Source of the DNA: Acholeplasmatales bacterium
Lineage (GTDB): Bacteria > Bacillota_I > Bacilli_A > Acholeplasmatales > Anaeroplasmataceae
NCBI GenBank assembly: GCA_016288675.1
Contig: JAEELC010000190.1
Location: forward strand, 1 to 13,302
Direction of reading: 5' to 3'
Length of the DNA: 13,302 bases
A model generated the notes under the pieces. That model did no database searches and had not been told where the DNA came from. It worked only from the letters and a program-made list of their open reading frames with translations. Positions within the stretch are counted from its first letter, which is position 1. Every line of letters starts with the position of its first letter. Both the position numbers and the translations under genes were made by a program. This document shows, piece after piece, positions 1 through 7,376 of the stretch.

Positions 1-3000
1 AAGTGTTAGGTTACGATTTAGATATGTATTTGCAAGATTAGACTTTGGATCATGCTTAGTAGCATTAATTCTTACAACAGCTGTATCATAATCAACAGTA
101 ATATAGTAAGCTTTTTCATTTGGAGATACTGTAGATAAAGCATCAAAGCTAAATCCAGAAGCATTTGTATTATTTACTGTTACTTCTGTAATAGATGAGT
201 CTGCTGAACCAGATTCATACTTAACTGTAAATGTATATTTAGTACCAGGTTGTTGCTTTTGATTTAAAGCGTAAATTACATAAGTATATGTTTTACCTAA
301 CATAGAACTTGTAATTTGAATTTGCTTTGTACCACTATCTAATTGAATAGGATTATTGTTACCTTCTCTAAATTGAACAGTAGCTTTAGAACCTTTTAAT
401 ATTGTTGTAATGAATGAAACACTTTGAACTCCATAAGGAATTGAAACTGTACTATAATCTTCAGTTTTTTGGTCAAACACTTTAAATGTACCATGTTCAC
501 CAACATATTCAACATTATTTGAACCAGATAATTCAATTGAAACAATTGTATTATCATCATCCAAATTAATAACACCACGAGTTAATACAATATTATAAGT
601 TTGTGTTTCTCCTAATTCAGGTGTACAAGTAATAGTAGCTTCTGCAATATAATCTGAATTAGAACTATCATTGTCAGATTTAAATTGGAATGTACCATCA
701 CCCTTAACAGTAGCACCTGCATCCATTGGAACAGCTGTAATATATACACTTGAAATATTATTACCTAAATTAGGAATATAATATTTTGAACTAGGTGTAT
801 TTTCAATAAATTCACCATCATTAGTAGTTAAATTAGGTGTTACAGTAAACTTCTTTACTTCACCATTAACAGTAACATATAATTCTTTTAAGTTACCATT
901 TACAACTGGAGCTTTAATATCAATATCAATGACATAATCACCAGCCTTATTAGGCTTATAATCAGGATTGATTTCTGAAACAAGCTTATCATATTCAGAA
1001 ATTGTATAGATTGTAATCTTCTTCTTTGTTGAAGCACTATAATCATAAGTAATAATCTTACCACCTACAAGTGATGAAACTGTAATTAATTCAGCTCCAT
1101 CGCCATCATCGATATAAAGAGCTTCGTTAGAATTACCTACTTTAACCTTAACATAGCTTTGCTTAGTTGAATAAGAAATTGTTCCTTCATAATTATAAGT
1201 AGCCTTCTTGAAATCAACAATCTTTTCATTCTTGATAATATCCATTACATCTTTAGCATCTGAAGTCTTAGAATCTAATAATTCAATATTAGCAACTTCT
1301 GCTGTATTATCTGCAGCAAAGAAATAGAAATAATATTTATTTGGTGAGATTGTCTTATCTTCAGGAATTACTGAAACTATAATTTCAGAATATTTACCAT
1401 CACTTACAGTAAATGGATATACATCACCTGGATTATACTTTGTTGATTGAATTTGAATTGTAGAACCAGGACTAGATGTTAATTCAGATAATTCAACACT
1501 ATTAGTACCTCTTCCAAGGTTGGCAAAATATTTACCACCTGGAACAAATTGTTCATCAACTACAACGCCATTAGCTGATAAAGTTAATAAATCTTTACCT
1601 TGTTGGTATCCTCTTCTATAAACAGTTACATCATATGTAGCTTCACCTTTAGAAGCCTTCTTACCATCATAAGTTAAAGGAGTAACAGTAATCTTTACAA
1701 GCTGACCATTAGTAGCTCCTGTTGAAGACTTTAGTGTAACGCTTGATGGATTAGTTGTACCAGCATCAATCATTACATCTAAACCAGCACCATCATTTGG
1801 TAAAACTAATGTGAATTGTTCAGTTGTGTCTTGAGGGTTAACTATAACATCATATGTACCTTGATTTTGAGCAAATGGAGTACTTAAATCATATTTAGTA
1901 GTACCATTTTCAATATTCTCAACAATAATATCAGTAACTTTAGCTTCTGCCATTACAAAGACATTAACTCTATAATAATTTGTAGTTGTACCATCTTGAG
2001 CAACAACTTTAAAGATTCTATAGTTATTACCAGTTACTAATGGACTATTATCATTAAATGTAAATTCTGTATTAGCTGTACCATCAATTGTAGAATTTGG
2101 ATTACTCTTAGTCATAGATAAAGTTAATATTTGACCAACTTCTGTATGAGGAAGAGAAATAATATTTATATCAGTAGCTTTTTCAGCTTGATCTTGAGAT
2201 GGAGTAAGCTTGTCAAATACAGTTGTAGTATCTTTAATTCTAATTTCAGTTAGTAATGCGTCACTACTTAAATTATCTCTAGTAATTTCAAATGTATATC
2301 TTTCAGTACCTTTATTTCCAAGACCATCAAATCCTTGTGCAGTAAGTGTGATTGTTTTACCGTTTTCAACATAAACAAATACTGTATTACCATTATTTTG
2401 TTGACCATTAGCTAAATCAATTTTAGTGCTACCCTCATAAAGTTCGGTTAACACATAACCATTTCCAAGAGGAGTATAATCAAACTTAGCATAATTTTGA
2501 GTAGCTTCTAGATTAACTTTAATTGGGTTACCAGTTTCATATCCTGAAATATTTTCCAAATTACCATCACTATCATGAACATTTACAGTGAAGGCCGAAA
2601 TATTTTGAGTACCACTTGCAGAACTATTTAATTCAACTGCATAAGTCCACTTTGTCTTCTCATCTTGAGCAACTGTATTAATTGTTAATGTTCCATAACC
2701 ATTCTTTAATAGAACAGTTCCAGAATTACTACCACCCCAATCTAATGAAACAGTGTATGTTGTAGTTGTTTTTTGAGTAGTAAATTCAACTCTAACTGTT
2801 GATTCATTTCCTAAATTTTCAACAACAATTGTTTTAGGAGGTGTAGTTGTACTTGTATAATCACCCTTAATGTTTTCTGCAGGTACTTGAGTACCATCAG
2901 AACCCTTAAACACTTTAAATGTTGCTAAATAAGGATTAGTATCAGGTGCAGTCATAGATAAAGCTAAGTTATAAGTTTCTGTTTCATTAGCTTTCATAGT

Positions 3001-6000
3001 TGCATCATCTACTAAAGTACCAAATTCACTAATTACAGTAATAGAAACATTTGTAGTCTTAGTATAATCTAATTTAGTATTTAAATTAGCATGACCGTTT
3101 ACTTTATTTGTTTGAGTACCGTCAGCAATAGAAATTTCAGCTTTTTGATTATTAGCTAAAATATCAAAGTAAGCAAAGCTATTCTTTTCATATTTATAAT
3201 TAATACTTACAGGCCATGTGCTAACTTGAGCAAAAGTAAATGTCTTATTTTGATCATCAACTTTTTGAGTAGCTTTATTAGTATCCGTGTAAATCTTTAC
3301 ATCATTTAAAGACTTATCTTTACTAGCTAAATATACTGAAACTTGATATTGTTGATGTGAAACACCATCTTCTTGATAAGATTGAGCTTGTACATCAAAA
3401 TTGTATTTGTATACTCTATTATTTGTACCTGAAACTACTTGTGGTGTACCAACAATAGTAGCATTCTTATCATTCTTTACTGCATCAAATGTTACAGTTG
3501 AATATAAAGTAGGATCTAGTACTAAATATAAATAATTAGTTCTACTTGTTGTGAATGCAAAATTAGAATCATAATAACCAATAGTATTACCATTAATCTT
3601 TAAATCCTTTAGACTATAATCTTTACTTGGTTGTGTTCTATTAATAGTAACTGCATAATATGTATTAGAAACAGTCTTATTTTCAGCCCATAAATAGTAT
3701 GTCTTACCAGTTTGATAATTTGTTGTAGATAAAATCTTTGAAGAATCATAAGTATCTGTATTACCTGCTAAAACACCTTTAGTCATTGATGTAGCATTTG
3801 TAGTTACAGTCAAAGGATTTGAATCTGCAGCTGCTAAAAATTCTAGAGTATATGTATCAGCTTCATAAGGAACTGTAAATGTATATGGAATCTTTGTTTG
3901 TGCAGGAGTTGTACCTGATGCAGGAATAATGATTGGGTCTCCAATTTGTGCAGATATAGGATCACCAGTCGTATTTGATTTTAATGTTAATGAACCTAAA
4001 TTAGCATTGGGATTTCTAGTATCATTTTGTTGAATCTTATAAATATAAGTAAATGTATTACCAGGAACTTCAGGTTCAACAACAATTGTTAAAGTATTTG
4101 GACTACCGTAAGGTCCTCTAGCCTTAGTTAGAGAATATTCTCCATTATTAATACTTGAACTTTGTATTTTAACACTATCAATAGTTAAGCTTTGAGTTGC
4201 TAAAATATTACTTAAATCAAATCTAACATCTGTATCTGTAGCTTCACTTACAGTAATTTCAGTTTCAACAGAACTACTAGTTATATTTGTAACCTTACAT
4301 TGAGGAGCTTTACCAGTTGTAGAGCCTACAAAATTGATACTAATTGTATTAGTTGGATCACCAGCCTCAATATTAGCTACAACTTTATAAGTTGTGTAAT
4401 TACCAGCTTCAGCAACAACTCTAAATACGAAATAAATTTGGTGTGCAGATGTACTTGGTAATGTATCCCAAGTTTGTTCACTTGATTTATTACCATTATC
4501 TGCCCAAGGAGTTGAAGTTGGAGTAGCCTTTGAATCATCTGTTGATGCAGTACCTAAATAATAAACTTTAGATAGTTTATCAGTTGGTTGAGCCCAAACA
4601 TATAAATTCTTAACAGTGTATTTAACGCTATCATTTAATGTATAGGTTTTAACAGGATTTGCAGCACTAGAAGTTGCAGTTTGTGTATTTGCTAAATAAT
4701 TGCTGCTTCCCTTAGTACTTGTTACATTAAATGTTACTTCAGTATCAGTACTGGCTTCTTTTCTATGACCTTGAATAATATAACGAGTAACAGTTGTTGT
4801 ATCCTGAGCAGTTACTGTAAATTCAATAGTAAAATCAGTACCAGGAGTTACATTACTCATTGAAAATGCAGGGAAAGGTTGTCCACTAGTTCTTGTTGAA
4901 CCATCATATGTAATAACAGCATGTGATTCATTTACAGTTGGAGTTACAGTTAATGTAGCTACTGCATATGCAATATCATCATTTAATACATATGTTACCT
5001 CTGTACCAGCTTGGCTAGTTGTATAAGCTTTATTTGTTGAAGGAGTTACATTGTCTACTACTTTTAATGTCTTAAGAGAAGTGTCATCAGATGGCGCTTT
5101 ACGAGTTATGGAAACATTATAAGTAGCAGGAGTATCTCCAGGTTGATAAGCTTGTGAATAAATATAAATAGGAATATTCCAGCTTGTTGTATTTATATCT
5201 TTATTTGTGTCAAATGTTGTAGCTCTTAATGTATTTCCAGATGCATATAACGAAGTACCTGTATTATCAAAAGACCATTTAGCATTTGAATCTTGTAATA
5301 TAACTGCAATCTTAACACTAACATCAGTGCATTCTAATTGATCACTAACAGTATAAGTTGGTTTATTTAAACTACCAGCATAAGGCTTAGAAGATGTATT
5401 TGTAACACTGATGCTTGTAACATTAGTATTGCTACTTGGAGCATTTCTTGTTAATACAATATTCCAATCCTTATAATCTCCAGTAGTATGATTAATTACT
5501 CTAACAACATAAGAAGCAGTAGGATCTGTAATTGTTAAATTTGTAGGATCACCATCAGCTGTAGTTGCATTTGAAACAAGAGTTTGAGCAGGTGTTGTAA
5601 ACTGAATGTCATTTCCAGAAGCACAAGTAATCTTAGGATAAATTGTACTTACTTGTGATCCATTATATGAATAATCAAATGTAGCAGACCAAGTATCATT
5701 GGATTTTGTTGCACCTACAATGTTAATTTTACCAAAATATGCTGAAACTGTTTTTAATTCTAAGTCAATTGTTACTTTTGATAAATTAATAGTATATTCT
5801 TTAGGAGTAGAGTCTTCAGCATATACTTTTACTATAATACTTGATGCAGGTAACCCGACATTGATTGGACTAGGATTTGACATATTATATTGTTGTCCAT
5901 TAACTTCAACCTTTGAAATACCCACGTTTGTCGGATAAACAGGAGTAACAGCTATTGAACTAGATAGCGAACTGTATTTCACAGTATCTGGGAAACTAGT

Positions 6001-6412
6001 AACTGAACTCTTTTCAATATATGTTGAATCTCCAGATGCAGTTAAACTTACACTAGTTAATGTATTATCAGTTCTTAGACTCTTTTTAATCTTAATTTTA
6101 TAAATGACAGGATTTACTCCAGAGTTTGAAGTACCCGTTACTTCTACTACCTTATCACCACCAGGAGCAATCGAACTCATATCTACGTAATAATAGTTAC
6201 CATTTTTTGGTAAAGATGTAGTTATTGTACCATTTGAAGTTACTGATAAACTTAAATAAGCAGCATTAGCGCTAGCTTTTATTGTACCTTCATAATGAGT
6301 ATCATCTTTTTTAGTAAGTGACTGATTTACTGTTGAAGTAGTTTCTCCATATAATGTTGTATCTAAAGACGAGTCAGACGAAGGACCATCTAAAGTAATC
6401 TCATCAGAAGAT
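1..6412 (-). other. Cadherin-like repeat array of gene B (about 18 full repeats plus a cut one)
   Basis: Repeat boundaries were set by the closing strand. Examples are YKIKIKK (repeat 1, ending near residue 395), YTINLSK (2), WNIVLTR (3), YNVSITR (4), YIIQGHR (5), YAVTINR (8), YTFEITR (12), YDVTVYR (14), YNIVLTR (17) and YTFTVKY (18). Several repeats begin with a short acidic/Ser linker such as APSSNTN, APSDDTSL or KEASTDTEV, followed by L-x-x-hydrophobic-x-V. The best match to the PF12733 pattern is repeat 2, which contains a VEVNG turn and an IIVKVYAEDS strand. Repeats 6, 7, 10, 11, 15 and 16 are less regular and lack the closing R/K. The array continues past base 1. DNA-level identity between repeats is low, so the array is old or diversified rather than recently amplified. 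Confidence 0.75.
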
Positions 6413-7263
6413 AATGTTAGAAAATCTGCATCACTATTTACAGTTTTATTGTCTGTTATAGCAGCTATACTTTTCAACCTAAAAGTATTCTTAGTTGGTT
6501 GATCTTTAATAGTAAATTTTAATTTTGCAAAGATATACTTACCTTTTGCTAAATTACCACCACTACCTACAAAATTTATTGTATGTTGTGAAGGATTAAT
6601 ACCAACATCACCAAATGTAATAAATCCTGAAGCATCACCTTCATAATACTCATTTGATCCACCGGTTCTACCTAATTCTTCCATTAATGCAACTTGTTCA
6701 GCAGATTTAAGCAAACCACCATTAATCTTACCAGTTTTACCTCTTGTGACAATTTTATTATCCATTAAATTTGTTATGGCTCCATCCCAGTTATCAACAT
6801 CGTCACCATTTAAAGCATCTGGTACATATTCCAAAACCTCATTCCATAGGGAATCATAATATGGGTTATCACCAGCCAAGTCTGCAGATGGACCATAAAT
6901 TATAGAAACGTTTTCAATAACATCTGTATCATATGTATAACTAAATTCATATGCCTCAGTTGATGCAGTTATCTCAATAAATATAGTTGCGTAAAATACC
7001 TCACTAGGACTAAAATTGTAATTATTAATGTCAATTTCATTTGTAAATAAACCGCCTTCTTTTACAGAACTTACAAATAAATCTCCTCCACCTGAGGCAT
7101 TAGTACCACTTTTTGTAAAATGGTACTCTAATGAAGCTCCAAGACCATCTACGGTTTTTCCCGAAGCTTCTACATTTCTTTTGGTTTGACTTGAGAAAAT
7201 TATTACAACCGTTGTTAATAGTAGCAATAATAACGAAACCAATCTTTTGAATGTTTTCTTCAT
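1..7263 (-). CDS. Gene B: giant secreted cadherin-like repeat protein (3' end outside window)
   Basis: The frame begins at ATG 7261-7263, nine bases after a strong AGGAGG, and stays open to base 1, giving 2421 visible residues. I read the codons through the frame, checked many lines individually and found no in-frame stop. Residues 1-33 form a signal peptide (MKKTFKRL, then a Leu/Val/Ile core, then VEA). Residues about 40-280 form a beta-rich domain with a cohesin-like layout and an acidic insertion. From about residue 284 to the edge there are about 18 full repeats and one cut repeat of roughly 100-130 residues. Each opens with a pattern like D-x-x-L-x-x-L-x-V and closes with a strand such as YTINLSK, WNIVLTR, YNVSITR, YAVTINR, YTFEITR, YDVTVYR or YNIVLTR. 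This is the hallmark of the cadherin-like beta-sandwich family (PF12733), common in Bacillota surface proteins. Composition is rich in Thr, Ser, Asn and Val, with very few Cys. The likely role is a long extracellular stalk or adhesin. How it is anchored is unknown because the C-terminus is missing. Confidence 0.9.
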   Translation of the reverse strand, partial: MKKTFKRLVSLLLLLLTTVVIIFSSQTKRNVEASGKTVDGLGASLEYHFTKSGTNASGGGDLFVSSVKEGGLFTNEIDINNYNFSPSEVFYATIFIEITASTEAYEFSYTYDTDVIENVSIIYGPSADLAGDNPYYDSLWNEVLEYVPDALNGDDVDNWDGAITNLMDNKIVTRGKTGKINGGLLKSAEQVALMEELGRTGGSNEYYEGDASGFITFGDVGINPSQHTINFVGSGGNLAKGKYIFAKLKFTIKDQPTKNTFRLKSIAAITDNKTVNSDADFLTLSSDEITLDGPSSDSSLDTTLYGETTSTVNQSLTKKDDTHYEGTIKASANAAYLSLSVTSNGTITTSLPKNGNYYYVDMSSIAPGGDKVVEVTGTSNSGVNPVIYKIKIKKSLRTDNTLTSVSLTASGDSTYIEKSSVTSFPDTVKYSSLSSSIAVTPVYPTNVGISKVEVNGQQYNMSNPSPINVGLPASSIIVKVYAEDSTPKEYTINLSKVTIDLELKTVSAYFGKINIVGATKSNDTWSATFDYSYNGSQVSTIYPKITCASGNDIQFTTPAQTLVSNATTADGDPTNLTITDPTASYVVRVINHTTGDYKDWNIVLTRNAPSSNTNVTSISVTNTSSKPYAGSLNKPTYTVSDQLECTDVSVKIAVILQDSNAKWSFDNTGTSLYASGNTLRATTFDTNKDINTTSWNIPIYIYSQAYQPGDTPATYNVSITRKAPSDDTSLKTLKVVDNVTPSTNKAYTTSQAGTEVTYVLNDDIAYAVATLTVTPTVNESHAVITYDGSTRTSGQPFPAFSMSNVTPGTDFTIEFTVTAQDTTTVTRYIIQGHRKEASTDTEVTFNVTSTKGSSNYLANTQTATSSAANPVKTYTLNDSVKYTVKNLYVWAQPTDKLSKVYYLGTASTDDSKATPTSTPWADNGNKSSEQTWDTLPSTSAHQIYFVFRVVAEAGNYTTYKVVANIEAGDPTNTISINFVGSTTGKAPQCKVTNITSSSVETEITVSEATDTDVRFDLSNILATQSLTIDSVKIQSSSINNGEYSLTKARGPYGSPNTLTIVVEPEVPGNTFTYIYKIQQNDTRNPNANLGSLTLKSNTTGDPISAQIGDPIIIPASGTTPAQTKIPYTFTVPYEADTYTLEFLAAADSNPLTVTTNATSMTKGVLAGNTDTYDSSKILSTTNYQTGKTYYLWAENKTVSNTYYAVTINRTQPSKDYSLKDLKINGNTIGYYDSNFAFTTSRTNYLYLVLDPTLYSTVTFDAVKNDKNATIVGTPQVVSGTNNRVYKYNFDVQAQSYQEDGVSHQQYQVSVYLASKDKSLNDVKIYTDTNKATQKVDDQNKTFTFAQVSTWPVSINYKYEKNSFAYFDILANNQKAEISIADGTQTNKVNGHANLNTKLDYTKTTNVSITVISEFGTLVDDATMKANETETYNLALSMTAPDTNPYLATFKVFKGSDGTQVPAENIKGDYTSTTTPPKTIVVENLGNESTVRVEFTTQKTTTTYTVSLDWGGSNSGTVLLKNGYGTLTINTVAQDEKTKWTYAVELNSSASGTQNISAFTVNVHDSDGNLENISGYETGNPIKVNLEATQNYAKFDYTPLGNGYVLTELYEGSTKIDLANGQQNNGNTVFVYVENGKTITLTAQGFDGLGNKGTERYTFEITRDNLSSDALLTEIRIKDTTTVFDKLTPSQDQAEKATDINIISLPHTEVGQILTLSMTKSNPNSTIDGTANTEFTFNDNSPLVTGNNYRIFKVVAQDGTTTNYYRVNVFVMAEAKVTDIIVENIENGTTKYDLSTPFAQNQGTYDVIVNPQDTTEQFTLVLPNDGAGLDVMIDAGTTNPSSVTLKSSTGATNGQLVKITVTPLTYDGKKASKGEATYDVTVYRRGYQQGKDLLTLSANGVVVDEQFVPGGKYFANLGRGTNSVELSELTSSPGSTIQIQSTKYNPGDVYPFTVSDGKYSEIIVSVIPEDKTISPNKYYFYFFAADNTAEVANIELLDSKTSDAKDVMDIIKNEKIVDFKKATYNYEGTISYSTKQSYVKVKVGNSNEALYIDDGDGAELITVSSLVGGKIITYDYSASTKKKITIYTISEYDKLVSEINPDYKPNKAGDYVIDIDIKAPVVNGNLKELYVTVNGEVKKFTVTPNLTTNDGEFIENTPSSKYYIPNLGNNISSVYITAVPMDAGATVKGDGTFQFKSDNDSSNSDYIAEATITCTPELGETQTYNIVLTRGVINLDDDNTIVSIELSGSNNVEYVGEHGTFKVFDQKTEDYSTVSIPYGVQSVSFITTILKGSKATVQFREGNNNPIQLDSGTKQIQITSSMLGKTYTYVIYALNQKQQPGTKYTFTVKYESGSADSSITEVTVNNTNASGFSFDALSTVSPNEKAYYITVDYDTAVVRINATKHDPKSNLANTYLNRNLTL
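6420..7146 (-). other. N-terminal beta-rich, cohesin-like domain of gene B (residues about 40-281)
   Basis: Between the signal peptide and the first cadherin-like repeat lies one domain unlike the repeats. Its visible strands include VFYATIFIEI (a conserved-looking strand near residue 85), YEFSYTYDTDVIENV, ASGFITFGD, HTINFVGSG and GKYIFAKLKFTIKD, then FRLKSIAAITD. The order (long strand, Y-D element, F-containing strand, G-x-I/Y-x-x-A/I-x-F-x-V/I-K strand, closing strand) recalls cohesins and related carbohydrate-binding folds. Between the Y-D element and the F-I-T-F strand sits an insertion of about 80 residues (around 124-205) that is acidic and partly helical-looking (LWNEVLEYVPDAL; AEQVALMEEL). 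The cohesin assignment is a fold-level guess; another secreted beta-sandwich is possible. Confidence 0.4.
7165..7263 (-). other. Signal peptide of gene B (residues 1-33)
   Basis: The N-terminus has the classical Sec layout. A basic n-region (KKTFKR) is followed by a hydrophobic core of six consecutive Leu and then TTVVIIF. A polar region ending in VEA at residues 31-33 follows and fits an A-x-A-like cleavage site before SGK. No lipobox cysteine is present, so a lipoprotein signal is unlikely. This marks gene B as exported; the cleavage position is estimated by eye. Confidence 0.85.
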
Positions 7264-7272
7264 AATTCTTTT

Positions 7273-7281
7273 CCTCCTTTT
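7273..7281 (-). promoter_or_regulatory. Strong ribosome binding site of gene B
   Basis: On the minus strand this reads AAAAGGAGG. The AGGAGG core (7273-7278) ends nine bases before the ATG at 7263. It is a near-perfect Shine-Dalgarno sequence and fixes the start of gene B immediately before a signal peptide. It also shows that B is translated independently of A rather than by coupling through overlapping ends. Confidence 0.9.
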
Positions 7282-7285
7282 CTTG

Positions 7286-7328
7286 AATATGTTAAAAATA
7301 TCCATAACTCTTAACATATTTAACATAT
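7286..7328. repeat. Perfect 10-base inverted repeat with an extra direct copy of one arm, between genes A and B
   Basis: The arms aatatgttaa (7286-7295) and ttaacatatt (7311-7320) are perfect reverse complements separated by 15 bases. The nine-mer ttaacatat occurs at 7311-7319 and again directly abutting at 7320-7328, so the left arm could pair with either copy. A short atatcc motif follows a ttaa-containing block twice (7298-7303 and 7325-7330). In the transcript the structure would end four bases before the gene B ribosome binding site. With only two G-C pairs per stem the hairpin is weak, and there is no U-tract typical of a terminator. An operator for a dimeric regulator, an mRNA structure affecting translation of B, or a chance AT-rich match are all possible. 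Confidence 0.55.
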
Positions 7329-7376
7329 CCAATTTTAATAATTTATATACTTTCCCTTTTTAAAACCTTTATATGA

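Larger units (their letters stand above)
7264..7376. other. Intergenic spacer between genes A and B
   Basis: These 113 bases are the only non-coding stretch in the window. They contain the gene B ribosome binding site and the inverted/direct repeat cluster listed separately. The part next to the end of gene A (about 7330-7376) is very AT-rich and shows no GC-rich hairpin followed by a T-run on the minus strand, so no intrinsic terminator for A is evident. No convincing -35/-10 pair with 16-18 base spacing was found either. Both points favour read-through from A into B, but AT-richness makes promoter calls unreliable here. Confidence 0.7.

Noticed and set aside
396..578. 60-codon minus-strand reading frame
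   Set aside because: It lies inside gene B in another frame and its Ile/Leu/Met-rich product looks like an out-of-frame shadow with no ribosome binding site worth noting.
5699..5938. 79-codon plus-strand reading frame
   Set aside because: It is antisense to the cadherin-like repeats of gene B, which are intact across it. The open stretch is explained by the coding constraint on the other strand.
7330..7376. Intrinsic terminator after gene A
   Set aside because: The region is AT-rich with short A and T runs, but I found no GC-containing stem followed by a T-run on the minus strand.
7286..7376. Sigma-70-type promoter for gene B
   Set aside because: Several TATAAA/TATTAA-like hexamers occur, as expected in AT-rich DNA, but none has a fair -35 element at 16-18 bases.
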